From: Atherinomorus stipes
Lineage: Eukaryota > Chordata > Actinopteri > Atheriniformes > Atherinidae
Reading direction: 5' to 3'
Length of the DNA stretch: 64,000 nt
Assembly: GCA_023101725.1 (NCBI GenBank)
Contig: JALJCO010000083.1
Span: forward strand, 972,501-1,036,500
The notes beneath the pieces are model-generated. The model searched no databases, was not told the origin of the DNA, and saw only the letters and a list, made by a program, of their open reading frames with translations. The translations under genes were made by a program, and so were the position numbers. Of this stretch, positions 21,801 to 33,800 are shown in pieces (the first letter of the stretch is position 1; each line of letters starts with the position of its first letter).

Positions 21801-24800
21801 GCCAGGTAATGTTTGTGTGTCCTGCTCAATCTGCTGAGGACTTTTGACATTTTAAGGGGTTTAATAAACTCAAAATGCCAGCTGAGACGTGTTGGCTGTG
21901 ATTTTTTTTTTTTGTGTGTGTGTGTTCTGTATCACACTTTGCCAAAATTTGCATAACTTTAGTTGGATTGAAACTAGTTTGACAGCTGGGAGATTTCATT
22001 TGTCCTCTCTTGCAGTTGTAAAGTTATATAATCAGTGGCAGAACATTCAGTGTTGAGGCAGAGAAAAAAATATAATTTGATATGAGATTAATTACACTGG
22101 CAAACAAAGGCAGGTGAGGGATATAGCTGATTCTGGAGGGCACCCTTAAGCAAATGCACAAGTTTAACTGAGTTAAACCTGATTTGTAAAGCATGAAAAT
22201 TCAGAGAAAAAGTTCAGAGTAATTTTTTTATTCAGCTCAACTTTTATTATTAAAAAAAGGTTCTAGGGGGGGTCGGCCCAAAAACAAACGGAAAAAATCA
22301 CCTCAGGTATTCTATATTGTTCAGTTATTTCCAGCCATATTTGTTAAAGCAGTCATATTTTACTGTAATTTCAGTGTTCTGTTTTTCATGTAATATATGA
22401 TGCAGAAAAATGAAATGTTCAGTGTTATTTTTTCCCTGTAGATGGCAGTCCTACCTGCAGCAGCACTGCTGACTGGACTGAGTGTACAGCTGGGTTATAT
22501 GCATGAGATATTATATTTTCTGTATTGATTGATCTCTATCCTAGTCAGGATAGACTTTCTAAATGCTGTCAATTCCAAAAGTACACAGGTATCAATTTCA
22601 GGAGGCTCTGGGATATGAAACTTCTACTGTATTATTTTTGATGTGTTTTAAAGGTTTTCATACCGGATACTTAAAAAATGGTGAGATGATGCTTTTCTGG
22701 ACCACAGAGTCGTATCAGCCACACTTGAATGGTTTCTGCATACAGTGATGTTGATAGGTTTTCAATGTAGTGAGTTGCTGGGACCCACAGGTGATAATTT
22801 GAGTGGGTCCCTGGGAAATTCAGTGGGTCCCCAATTTTTTATTTATCATTTTCATCAATCTCTTAAATTGTAGTGTTTAACTCTGTTGATGGTGGTATGG
22901 TATGACATGGTTATTAGTTATGGACATTAGGGCTTTAACGGTACATGTATTTGTGTCAAACTGTTCGGCACGACCCTTTACCAGACTGTTGAGATCAGGA
23001 TTTGTTTATTTTGATATTTATTGTTTCATTAAGTTCTTGCTGCCATCGGACATAACGGACCCGCGCAGTGTGCTCACCGTCCTGTTTTTAACAACTCGTA
23101 GCAACATGGATGTGAGATTGTTGAGCTACAGGAAGCACCACCAACTCTCCAGTCCTCTGTTTGGCAGCACTTCGGCTTAGATTAAGAGGGAGCTGAATAA
23201 AAGGCGACATAACTAAATCATCGGCCGACATTACAGAACTGTTTCCCCATCAGCTTCACAACGCTGGGAGGACGCGGGGGGTTGGGGGGTAGGACGAATA
23301 TGAGTAAGTGTGATAGCCGCTGTGTTGAAAACCTAAGGAAATTACAGATCAGCTCTGCTGAATGATGCATTCATAAACTCTGTCAGGGCTCCAGACTGCA
23401 ACCATTTAAGTCGCATATGTGACAAAAAATTTGCTCAGTGCGCCTGACCTTTTTTCTTGGTTGCACCGATGCTCCTAACATTAAAGGTGCAGGTGAACGA
23501 TTTTCTCCAAATCTGTCTTTTCTGTGTTTCTTTCTCTCCTAACGGAGCTTGAAGAATAACGCTGATAAAAGCCCACAGAGAGGGCGAGTCTTCATCTCTA
23601 ACTGGCTCTGATCCCCCCCCCCCCCCCCCCCCCCTGAAAACGTGAACGCCGTGTTGCGCTTTAGTTTGAAAGTCTGGTGCATATTGGTCTGCGGTGAAAA
23701 ACGACACCACAGAAACAATCAATTGTAAAACGTAGAATATGGTGCATCATACTCGTATGTGGTTGTCATCAACCATCTTCATGAATTTAAGAGTTTTGTC
23801 TGAGCGACATGAAGCAGAAAGCCGGATGAGCGTGGATGAGCGTGGATGAGCGTGGATGCACTGTAACGCTCCAGCCTCCGTCTGTGTGACATCGCCTGAC
23901 CTGGCAGAGATCCAAAGTCCTGCTGCGGGTCCAATTTTAGACAACTGACCTGCATCCGAATCTGTTTTGACGATTACCAAACCCGACCGTTTCCACGGTT
24001 ATCTACCAGTCAAATCTGGACCCGACCCGTGGATGTAGGCTAGAGCCCGCGACCTGACCCGTCGGTTAAAACATTAACTGTAAATACTCCTCGTCCCTCC
24101 TTCACTGAGTCAGATACTTTTCTTTATTTGTTCTATTATCTAATATGTTCTAGAGGTTATTTAATGGTAATAATAATAATAAAGAAATCCAACTCTGAGC
24201 TCTAGGATCTAAAAAAGAAGCGAGGGATGGGCGATACCAAAATTTTTCATGTCGATACGATACCAGTAGTTTATGGTACTTTTTTTTTATTGATACTAAT
24301 ACTGATACTGACATTTTTGGTCCCTTTTTAAAAAAAAAAAAAAAAAAAAACCTCATGATTGCAGTTTGCATTCATATCTTGACTCCAAGGGCAATATTAG
24401 ATAAAAGTAAAACTTGAGAAACAATAATAAATTATGTTGATGAAGAAATCAAACAAAATTACCAAAATTTACCAAAACATAGTGTGCAATAACCTGCATG
24501 AAAGTACTGAAAGATGCCAAAACAACATCATCACTAACAGTAGCAGCATCATCATCATGACATCCGATAGGCTACCACCATCATGTCATACGGAAGCAAG
24601 AATCTGGCTGCTTTCACATCATTTAATTTCTAAAATTCTCAGATGTAGAAACAAATGCATATTTTGCATCTGTGGTATTGGAATACTCAAACTATCGATT
24701 CAGATATTTTGTCTGGCTGGTATCGAAGTAGCGACTCCAGGCTTTCGATATGCCCATCCTGAAGCTTCACAGCCTCAAGACGTTTCAGTTTGAAATGTTT

Positions 24801-27800
24801 AGTTTCATGAAGTTCAGTGAACCTTCCCCCTAAAAATGTCTGACATTAAAGATTAACAGTTTTCTGAACCTCATTATTGTTCATAATAACTTCAATAACC
24901 ATCAATGTCTATGTAAAATGTTTTTTTTTTTAAATCCTTAAACTGGATTAAAATGAGCTGCATACAGCGATGCTGGAAACATTGTGGTGCACCTCAATTT
25001 TTTGCTGGTGCACCCAAATTACAAAGTTAGGCGCACCGGTGCAGCCAGTGCTGAAAGTTAGTCTGGAGCCCCGTCTGTAACAGTAACCTTCCAGTTGCAG
25101 CATTCCAGTGTTAATAATAATAAAATAATCAGCAGCAGCTTCTCTGTTCAGTCATGTCGTGTTTCCAAACTGATTAAAAAAAAAAAATACAGGACAGAAA
25201 AACGTGAAGTATTGTATAAGACCTGATAAAAAACTTTCATTCCATGAAGTCGTGGTAAATATTAAAGTTCAGATCTAAGATGACGTGCTGACATAATTAA
25301 ACGTGATAAGCGGCAGTATCATCTGTGCGCGTTCCTGCGACGTGCTCATTCTCAGCACATCAGCAGGTAAAAAGGAGCGAGTGTTTCCATCTTCAGCTTC
25401 TCGGTAGAGTTTAAAACTGATATCTGTGTCTGAATTTCAGCTGGTTGACGTGTTTTCAGACGCACGCGCTGTCTGAGGCGCCATGCGCGCTCATCCCGTG
25501 GACGTGCGCGTGTCTGGGTGATCGCATCACAGGAACTCAGAGATCAGCGACATGCTGTCATGTAAATCTGATAACAAAAATCAGTTTAGTTTTTAATCCA
25601 AGAGCTCAATACAAACCTGGTCTAGAGGAAATGAGACCTGAAACCAGTTTGTGAGCTGGTGCTGGATAGAAAACCAGATCAGGATAAATTAACCTGACTT
25701 GTAAGCGGTGCTGGTTCTGGTAGGGTGGTGCCCTGCCTATATAATGATAGGAAACACCGGTTCGGGTATGTAGTATGAACTCGGCTATGATGTTAAAGTT
25801 GAGTGAACTGGTTGATAAACCACAAGACAGTTAACATTAGTTTTTTTCTCCATTACTGTACCGAGGAAAAACGAACCGTGACCTGTGTGCCAAGGTATGT
25901 ACCGAACTCTGATTTTTGTGTACCGTTACAGCCCTAATGGACATACATATGTATGTTAAACAGAATTTAAAATATGAAAATTTTATCACAAAACTGTCAG
26001 TGGCATGACATAAAATTCAATCATCTCTAGGATTAAAGTACAGAAGGGGTTTAGCTCTCATGAAATAATAGTGTTTTGGCCATCAGGTTGTGGGGGAGTT
26101 GTAAAGCCAGTTAAAAGCAAGACTTTATACTCCAATTCTTGTCTTTGAAAAAAGTATGATTTTAAAGTGATATCATTTGCTTTAAGCCCTGGACATTAAT
26201 ATTGTCAAAAGGAAAAGAAAATGATGCAAAGAAACCGTTCTGTCTTGCTTTTTCCTTGGTTTGAACTTTAAAGGGTGAAAAAAAAATCCGCACTGCAAAG
26301 CATGTAATTATCAACAAACCGATCATCTCTGAACTGTTGGCTGCTTTCACTGGCATCAAATAAATAAATGAACCTTCTGGACACTAATGGTGTGAGAGGT
26401 CACACTGTGGATGCACACTGATCATTGGAGAACTGAAAACAACAATGTGCCATATCACCAGGCATCACGCTGCAGCTATTAAAGTCTCATTTTGCCGCCG
26501 TGTTTGGTGAGGAATATTGTAATGATGTTTAACAGAGTAGAGAATATGATGCACTGATGGAACTGCAGCATTATGGGGCAGGAATCAACAAAAACGAATG
26601 AAAACCTGCTTGTGAAACTACATTCATTTGCAAGGTGTAATTTTTTGAAAAAAACCTTAACTTGGACAGTCACTTATTGGATGTGTCCCTGATTTTCCAA
26701 CCGATGCTAATCAGCTTAAGACGGTTGTTTATTTCATCATAAAACCTTCAGAAGTAGATCAGTGGTGAAAGCTGCACGCTCATTTAACAAACAAAACCGC
26801 CGGGAAGAAAACAAAGCTGATCTCATGTCAATGAGTAGAAATCACTTTCTCTTTTCAGTAATAAAACAGATAAAAAGAGAATGGTCTGACATCAATCTGT
26901 ATTGATTCAATAATAAAAGGAGAGATTTTCATTTGAATTGCTGATTAAGCATAAACTGTCTGTGATATCTGTTAACACGATTTCATCTGGATCCTGAATC
27001 TCATCCATGGTAGAAGTTGATGTCAAAAATCTGATATTTTTTTCTGAAATTTATTTACCACAGTCTGGTCGAACCTGTGTTTTAAACTCACAATGGCTAC
27101 ATGGTGTCACACGAAGGTGGTGCTATAAACTGAAGCGTTAAAGTTTGGAATACAGAAAAATTAGTTATCCTGTTTTCAAACGTTGAGACAAAAATAATGG
27201 CAATTTCAGAAATTAACATGAGGAAAGAGACAAAAACGCCTGTTCAAGAGTTAAAGCCATTCCTTGGAATATCAGGAATAGTATACGTGGAAAGACACCG
27301 CTTACTCATGTTGGACCAGAAACATTTTAATCTTCACAGAAGGTTGTTTCTGTTCCTGCAAAACACACGTCATGTTTTCTTTGAGAGAGGCAAAAATCCA
27401 GTCAAGCAAATGTTTTTACTGTTTTTTTTTTTTTTCCCCCTTTTCATGGAAAACGGCTGTTTTTAAGTTGTGGAAGTGTTCTTGATACAAACTGTTTTTT
27501 CAAAGTGGGCACTACGGTGTTAAAAAATACCTGAGATGCTGCCATGGCAGGAGCAGCTAAAAAGTCGAAGCTGTCACTTGAGTGTTTTTGTACTTTCTCT
27601 GCTTGACCTTTTAAAATAAGTCATATGACACAGACTGAAATGCTCTGCAGTTTAATACTCGACACATAAAGTCACCATGACCCCCCCCCCATTTTAAGCT
27701 CAGTAAAGCCCACCTCTGGTCCTAAGTGGTTTGGAGAGTGGTCCGTTTTTTTTTTAAGATTAAATGTTAAACTGTCTCTTTAAAGCTTCAGGTGTGTCAT

Positions 27801-30800
27801 TCAGACAGGGAAAATGGGATGCTTTTCAGCAAACACAAGACAGGGATTCATAAGATAACGAAAGAAGGGACTGAATCCTGTGAAAATACTTGAGAACAGC
27901 CACTCAACGAATTGCACGTTTAAAATGTGGTCATTGTCTCTTTCTGGTTGGAGCAGTAAGTGGAAGGCGGACCGTGCAGCTGTGACCAGTTTGTGTGTGA
28001 GTCCTGATGGGAAACTGCTGCTGTCAGCTGGCCAGATCATCAAGATGTGGGACTTGGAGACGAAGGAAGTGTACAGGGTGAGTCCTGTTACATCAGATTT
28101 GCTTTAGGTGTTTGATTTATTCCAGTTTTATGTCACTGCATCATGGTAAGACCCATTACTGCGCTACACTGTAGATGGATAAGAAGCCTTTCATCCATCT
28201 TTTGTGTCCTTTATGTGCCTGATTTGTCCATTTTCAGAGAGCTTGTGGATGTGTCCACTTGAAACTGTGGAGGCAGTATCAAGCAGCATAGCTTACCCAC
28301 AACCTGCTAAAACAGGGTTACTTAATTCGGTCCTACAAGGGCCACAATTCCATGTTGGAAAGTTTGCTAAGATGACCTGTCAGAGGCCAAGCAAATGTAA
28401 ACAGAAAGGTGTAGGTCTGATGTTTTATATCAGAACTGACTGTTCATTTTTCTCCCTGCAGAAATTCACAGGGCACTCCACGGCTGTGACGACCCTGCGC
28501 TTTGCCACCACACGACCTCCTGACAGCAATGGCCTTTATTTCCTCTCAGGTGCAGCACATGACCGGCTGCTGAGTGTGTGGTGAGTGGCCTGAGTTGTCT
28601 ATGGATGCTGCATGTTCTCAGGCAGTAACATCAGCTTCTAGTACAGACGTCTTGGCTTTAATTAGGGGGTATCCGTGGTGGAGAAAATGTTTAGGAATTG
28701 CAACTTGTTACCATCTAGCAGCATCTAATAGGTTCAGATGCACAATGACAATTTACTTTAGATGTGTCATGTTCTGTCAAGCAGGCAAAAACTGTTGTTC
28801 TTTCCTAACACCGCTGACAACAGTGGTGCGTAATCATGAGATGTTTGCCAAAACAAAAAGCTCCTTTTACAACATCCAGCTGTGGGAGAAGGATATATTA
28901 TTTAAGTCAACCACTAAGAGAAGATTTTACAGAACGCTCACTGCAAGGTGTAAATCATCAAAACTCAAGCAGAAAGAGCAGAAAAGTGTGTCAGAGGCAG
29001 TTTACCAGAGTACTTTGGAAAGATGAAACTCGAGTCAAACTGTATCTGAATGATAAGAAAAGAAGTCTGGAGAAGGTTTTAAATAACTTGTGACCTGACA
29101 ATTGATCTGTATGCCTTGCGGCAGTTGGAAAACGACACAAAGCATAATGCAAAATCCTCTCTGGAGCTTCCAAAGCTAAAGAGGGAACATTTTGAAATGG
29201 AGAGGAGGAAATGATCTGATCTGAACCGAATGAAGATGTTTCACAGCTAAAGGAGAAAAGGATGAAAGACCAGATTAGACCAAATTTATTGGTTTTTGTC
29301 TGTTCATCTTCAGCTGATTAGCCCACAAACTTATCTGCTAATGTTGAAGCATGCATGGAACTATATTCCTCTGGTGTGATGACACAGCATTGCTGCTGGT
29401 GCTGGTTGTTCCTACAACTAATGAAGATTTACCTGCAGGCAAGTTCGAGAAGATGGGAAAGACAAGAACTCTGTTGTTTCCTTCACGCTGTCAGATGAAC
29501 CACAACACATCGACCTTGTCGCCTCCAACAGCAAAGAAGAGGTTAGAAGTGTTTTCTTTGCATACGACATTGTCTAAATGCAACTTTATGTTGAATTATT
29601 TGCCAAAAACTTTGCTAAAATGTGATTGTGCTTAACAATTTAATGCATCTTTTTTTTCTAGGCGGTGAGACTGGCGGTGGTGTGTAAAGATGGACAGCTG
29701 CATCTGTTTGAGCACTTTTTAAATGGGTAGGTATTTCAGCATGTATGTGAGTTAGGGAGCTTCTGAGTGGAAAGCAACGAAAAGGAACTGACCTCTTGAC
29801 TCCTCTAGACCTTGTATAAAATCAGACTTCAGATAAAATCCCTCACTGGGATTCACCGCTGGCATGTTTCAGATAGGGCTTTCCCAAAGAGGCTGCTGCC
29901 GCCTAAATAACCGACCACACAGTTAAGTCCAGCCAGCTACTCGTTCATGGCCAAGATATGATTCAGCACAATGGAGTGGACAATGTTTGCAGGCATATGC
30001 AGCAAAAATGTTCCATGTTCAGGCAAATCCACCCTACCGTAGTTTCCCTTTCATGCGTCAACGTTAGTGTCGCTGTAACATACTTCTGTTCTCTGCCAAA
30101 ATGTTATAAGAAGTTGGGTATCTATGATGAAATTATCTGCAACTTGTTGGTTTCATTTTATAATGGGGCGAACAGGTTCGATAGTCCTAAATTTTGGTAT
30201 GATTTTAGTTGGATTGATATAATGTGTTTTTACAGCCCTGTCATGTTTTTTTTAAGTACGTTTTTGTCACTAGATCATGATTTTAAACACAATAAATGGA
30301 CACAAGGGAGCTGCTCATTGTGATTTAATGTTGTGGATGACCAGTATAAAGTCTGAAAAAAGCATGTAGTTGACAGAGAAACACATTCACACTTGAAAGC
30401 TGCTGGCAACAGGTGATGGCGATGATCAGGAAGCAGGCGAGACAAGTAAAACCCCTACAAGCATGGAAAAGAACCATGAGAGGTTAGCAGTTGGTATCTG
30501 ACAGAGAAACATCGCAGAGTCTTTGTGTAAATTGTGTAAAAGGTCAAGTCGACTGTGTTGCTGCACATTTGACAGCCTAAACATGAATAAAAACTTTAAA
30601 ACTGGATGAAGACACCAACTGCTCAAAGCCCTGCACTGATGCTTTTCCTAAAGAAGCAAATCTTTCCTCATTCATCTGACTTCTTATTTGTGGAAACTAG
30701 ATTTTATAACCAATTAAATCCATCATATGCAGGTGTCTAAAAACATTTACTTAATTCATATCTTGAACTGCCCTCAGTGACTTTAACTTGCTGTATAACT

Positions 30801-33800
30801 GAATGGCTTTGAATGAATTTTGGCCTCAGTTTTATGTGTATTCGACTTTAAACTAATCTCCATAATATTCCTCATTTCTATATGCTCTTTAATGTATTCC
30901 TGTAATGGATATAGAAAAATGAATGCATTTCTAGTGTAAGAGAAGTGAGGCCACTACAGCTTGTGTCTGGGAACATTTGGGCTGTAATTCAGATCATGTG
31001 GAGCATCCAGAAGAACCCTGACATTTGCAGAGGAACGTTATCAGTAAACTAAGTGAATTTGTGTCCATGCAGGCCATGTAAGAAGCCCTTATCACCCTCG
31101 TGTACGGTGCAGATGTCTGATACGAAGGAGTCCCCGATGCCCATCCCACTGCTGGCAGCTGCACTCGGACCAGATCCTCAGTCTGTTCTGCTCGCCTACG
31201 GTAACCACCTACAACCTGTAATGGAAAGAGTGGTGAGTATGCAGGATATCAGTGAAATGCATGTAATGATTCTTCCATGATGATGATGATCACGATGATG
31301 ATAATGTTATTCGTGTATAGCTAAGCTCCTGTGGGACTTTCAGATTAGGGCTGTGCAATTAATATAAATTTGATCATGATTTCAATTTCAATGTCAAACG
31401 ATCTCCAGACTCATATAATCAAATTGAAACAATATATTTGCCATTTTTCTTTCCACAATTTCTGATAGAGACCCACATGTGCATTACATTCCCTTCCATG
31501 CAGCCTACACTCATGAAGCTGAAGCATTGGACTAAAGCTTAACAAAGTTTATTTTACAATACTTTTTATATAAATAAGTGTATTTATTTTATTCTTCAAA
31601 TACAAAGAAATTGCAGACAGCTGGATACATAGTTTATTTTTATCCCTTAAATTTTATTTATTTTATGTTTTATACATTGCATAACAGCTGCAAGGTACAT
31701 ATTTGTACCCTTTAGTTTCCTTTTGAACATTTTGCGTAAATTATCGATCACAATATTTTTTGACAGAGAAATGCAGAATAATGCATCGTGTAACTAAAAG
31801 GTTATTTAGATGATGATTTCAATATTGACTAAATTAATCGAGCACCCTTATTCCAGATACAGATTGACAAGACCAGACATTTTGATCATTGATAAGCAAC
31901 AGAAAGATGTATTTCTTTGGCTTTGAAGTTATTACACTTCCCATTCAAATCCACATCATAAAGTGCCACTTTTACCATAGTGAAATAAAATACTTAAAAT
32001 AAAACAAATCCATTTTTTCTAAATGGGATCGCCACTTGACCCACATTCATCTTTACACCTAACAGGAGTGTGAGCATGTGACAGGCAACACAGTCGACGT
32101 GGTGGCAATGGTGAAGAACAAGAGCAAAGTGTTGGGGAGTTTTATAAAAGTTAAAGATAAGGTAGTGAGGTGCAAATTGTGCAGCAAGGACTGCTTTTCA
32201 CACATCCACGTCAGGGATGCAGGCACACCTTGACAAAACCTGATGCTGTCTCTGCATTGCTACTGGGGGGCCGACAATTTGACAAAGTTGACACATGGGC
32301 CTCAACAATCAATTTTCCAAATCCTGTGTTGGAACAGCTCAGATGCTGCAGGACGTTCAAGCTCCCAGACCCGAGCTGGAGACAACCGTCCCTTTTTAAG
32401 AGGATGTTTTGCTTTGCTCTTTTAGATTAGGCCTGGGACGATAATAAATCAATTAATCGCACAATAAATGAAAATGAACTCAATAATTTTTCCAGCCTCG
32501 ATATATCCCCATGTGCACGTTTTCATTTGTTTTATTTGTATGGATAATTTTGAGGATGACTGTGCATACACAGACCACAGCAAGTGAGCTTCAAGGAGCA
32601 TGGAAACACTTTTTATTCATTTATTTTTTTTTTTTTTTTCTCAATTTAAGATATTTAAAAGTTCGGGTTTTGGACATTCTTATGTGAAATAAAGGTTGAA
32701 TTGTTTGAAAAGATTTACTTGCACTATTATGATAGAAAAAAGAAAAAAGGAAGGGAGGGGGAAAACAAAATAAAGGGGGGTAAAAGAGAGAGGAGGAAGA
32801 GGGGGGGGGAGAGGGGGCTGGAGACAAACGCCCAGCCCGCCCGGAAAAAACCCCCTTCGCAAACAACTTTTTTTGATATGAACATTACATGAGTGGTCAT
32901 TTTGGTCTCTGTAATGTAGACAATAATATCGTTTATCGTCAGTAATATGTGGGACAATAAATCGTCCAGCAAAATTTATCATGCCAGGCCTATTTTAGAT
33001 TTATATGTATTTTTTCATTCATCTGATTTCAAAACACATTTTCATCCCACCTGGATAAATGACCTCAGGATGTCTCCACTCATCAATGTGTTTATGCTTC
33101 ATAAGCAACAGAAAAAGAATTTCCTCCCAACCTGGCATCAAGAGGAATGAGTAACACAGTAAATGATTATTTTTCAGAACATGTTTTTCACTTGATTACT
33201 GTCTTTCTTGTAAAGTATTATTGGCTTTTAGATCAAGTTTAGTTCTGACAGCGGTTTACTTCATGAATTTGATCGCTGATATGGAAAAAAAAAAAACAAA
33301 GATTTACTCGGTGCTCTTCTGTCTCCCACTCTCACAGGAGATCAACACAGCAGAGAGACACATATGCTTGACCCGAGATGTTCATACCAGCTTGTCCCTC
33401 ACCATAGAAACCACCGTTTCCAAGGTAACAAGGCTTCAATTTCTTTCATACAAGTCAAAAAAAGGGGGGATGGGGGGCAGATACAGTCCCAGCAGTTTAT
33501 TTGTTCATCCATGCGCACTGCTGGATGAATTCAAACTTTTCCTGTGACCGCCTCTTCTAGGTGAAAACTCCGCTCGTCAATGCTAAGAGCAAAGTGTTGG
33601 TCCCTGGGCTTCCTGGCCATCAAGCCCCAGTGAAGGGACCTCCACAGGGACCAGAGAAGAGGAAAAAAGACTCAGACACCAAAGAGGTAGAGTCATACTC
33701 ACAGATGTTGCATGAGGCACCACGATCAGCTTCCATCTCTGGCTCTCTTTTGCTGTGGCTAATAAGGCTCGTTCAGTTGTGGCACGATTTAATATAAAAT

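Larger units (their letters stand above)
23386..25071. mobile_element. Nested hAT-like element, CAGGGCTCCAGACT ends
   Basis: The left end CAGGGCTCCAGACT mirrors AGTCTGGAGCCC on the right. It lies inside 22928-25936 and in turn contains the 24224-24759 MITE. It also holds a run of 22 C (23613-23634) and three copies of the 10-mer ATGAGCGTGG (23826-23856). No clear target duplication. Confidence 0.72.
22928..25936. mobile_element. hAT-like element with nested insertions, TSD ATGGACAT
   Basis: The left end TAGGGCTTTAACGGTACATG pairs with the right end GTACCGTTACAGCCCTA. Exact 8-bp duplications ATGGACAT lie at 22920-22927 and 25937-25944. Of its 3.0 kb, 23386-25071 is a second element. The host portion contains no readable transposase. 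Confidence 0.88.
18048..27956 (+). other. wdr43: wdr43 intron 3, transposon-rich
   Basis: A 9.9-kb intron. Listed elements: hAT-like 19885-21283 and the nested block 22928-25936. Bases 18100-19800, 21300-22900 and 26000-27950 hold no gene, RNA or element I could delimit. The largest intron of the gene owes at least 4.4 kb to insertions. Confidence 0.6.
31233..33337 (+). other. wdr43: wdr43 intron 8
   Basis: A 2.1-kb intron holding two TSD-flanked hAT-like MITEs (31346-31850 and 32428-32992), with a possible cassette exon at 32066-32161 between them. Confidence 0.6.

Noticed and set aside
28990..29045. [14 protein letters not shown] peptide in wdr43 intron 5 as a Tc1 transposase
   Set aside because: A single motif without the second and third catalytic blocks or inverted repeats; noted only as a possible relic.
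30150..30195. GGTTCGATAGTCC as a tRNA B box
   Set aside because: One base too long, no A box or acceptor stem; not a tRNA gene.
30415..30502. Box C/D-like spacing (GTGATGG ... CTGA) in wdr43 intron 7
   Set aside because: Box C deviates in the last position, no terminal stem, no clear C'/D' pair.
32621..32982. Minus-strand proline/serine-rich frames
   Set aside because: They arise from a purine-rich tract inside the hAT-like MITE 32428-32992.
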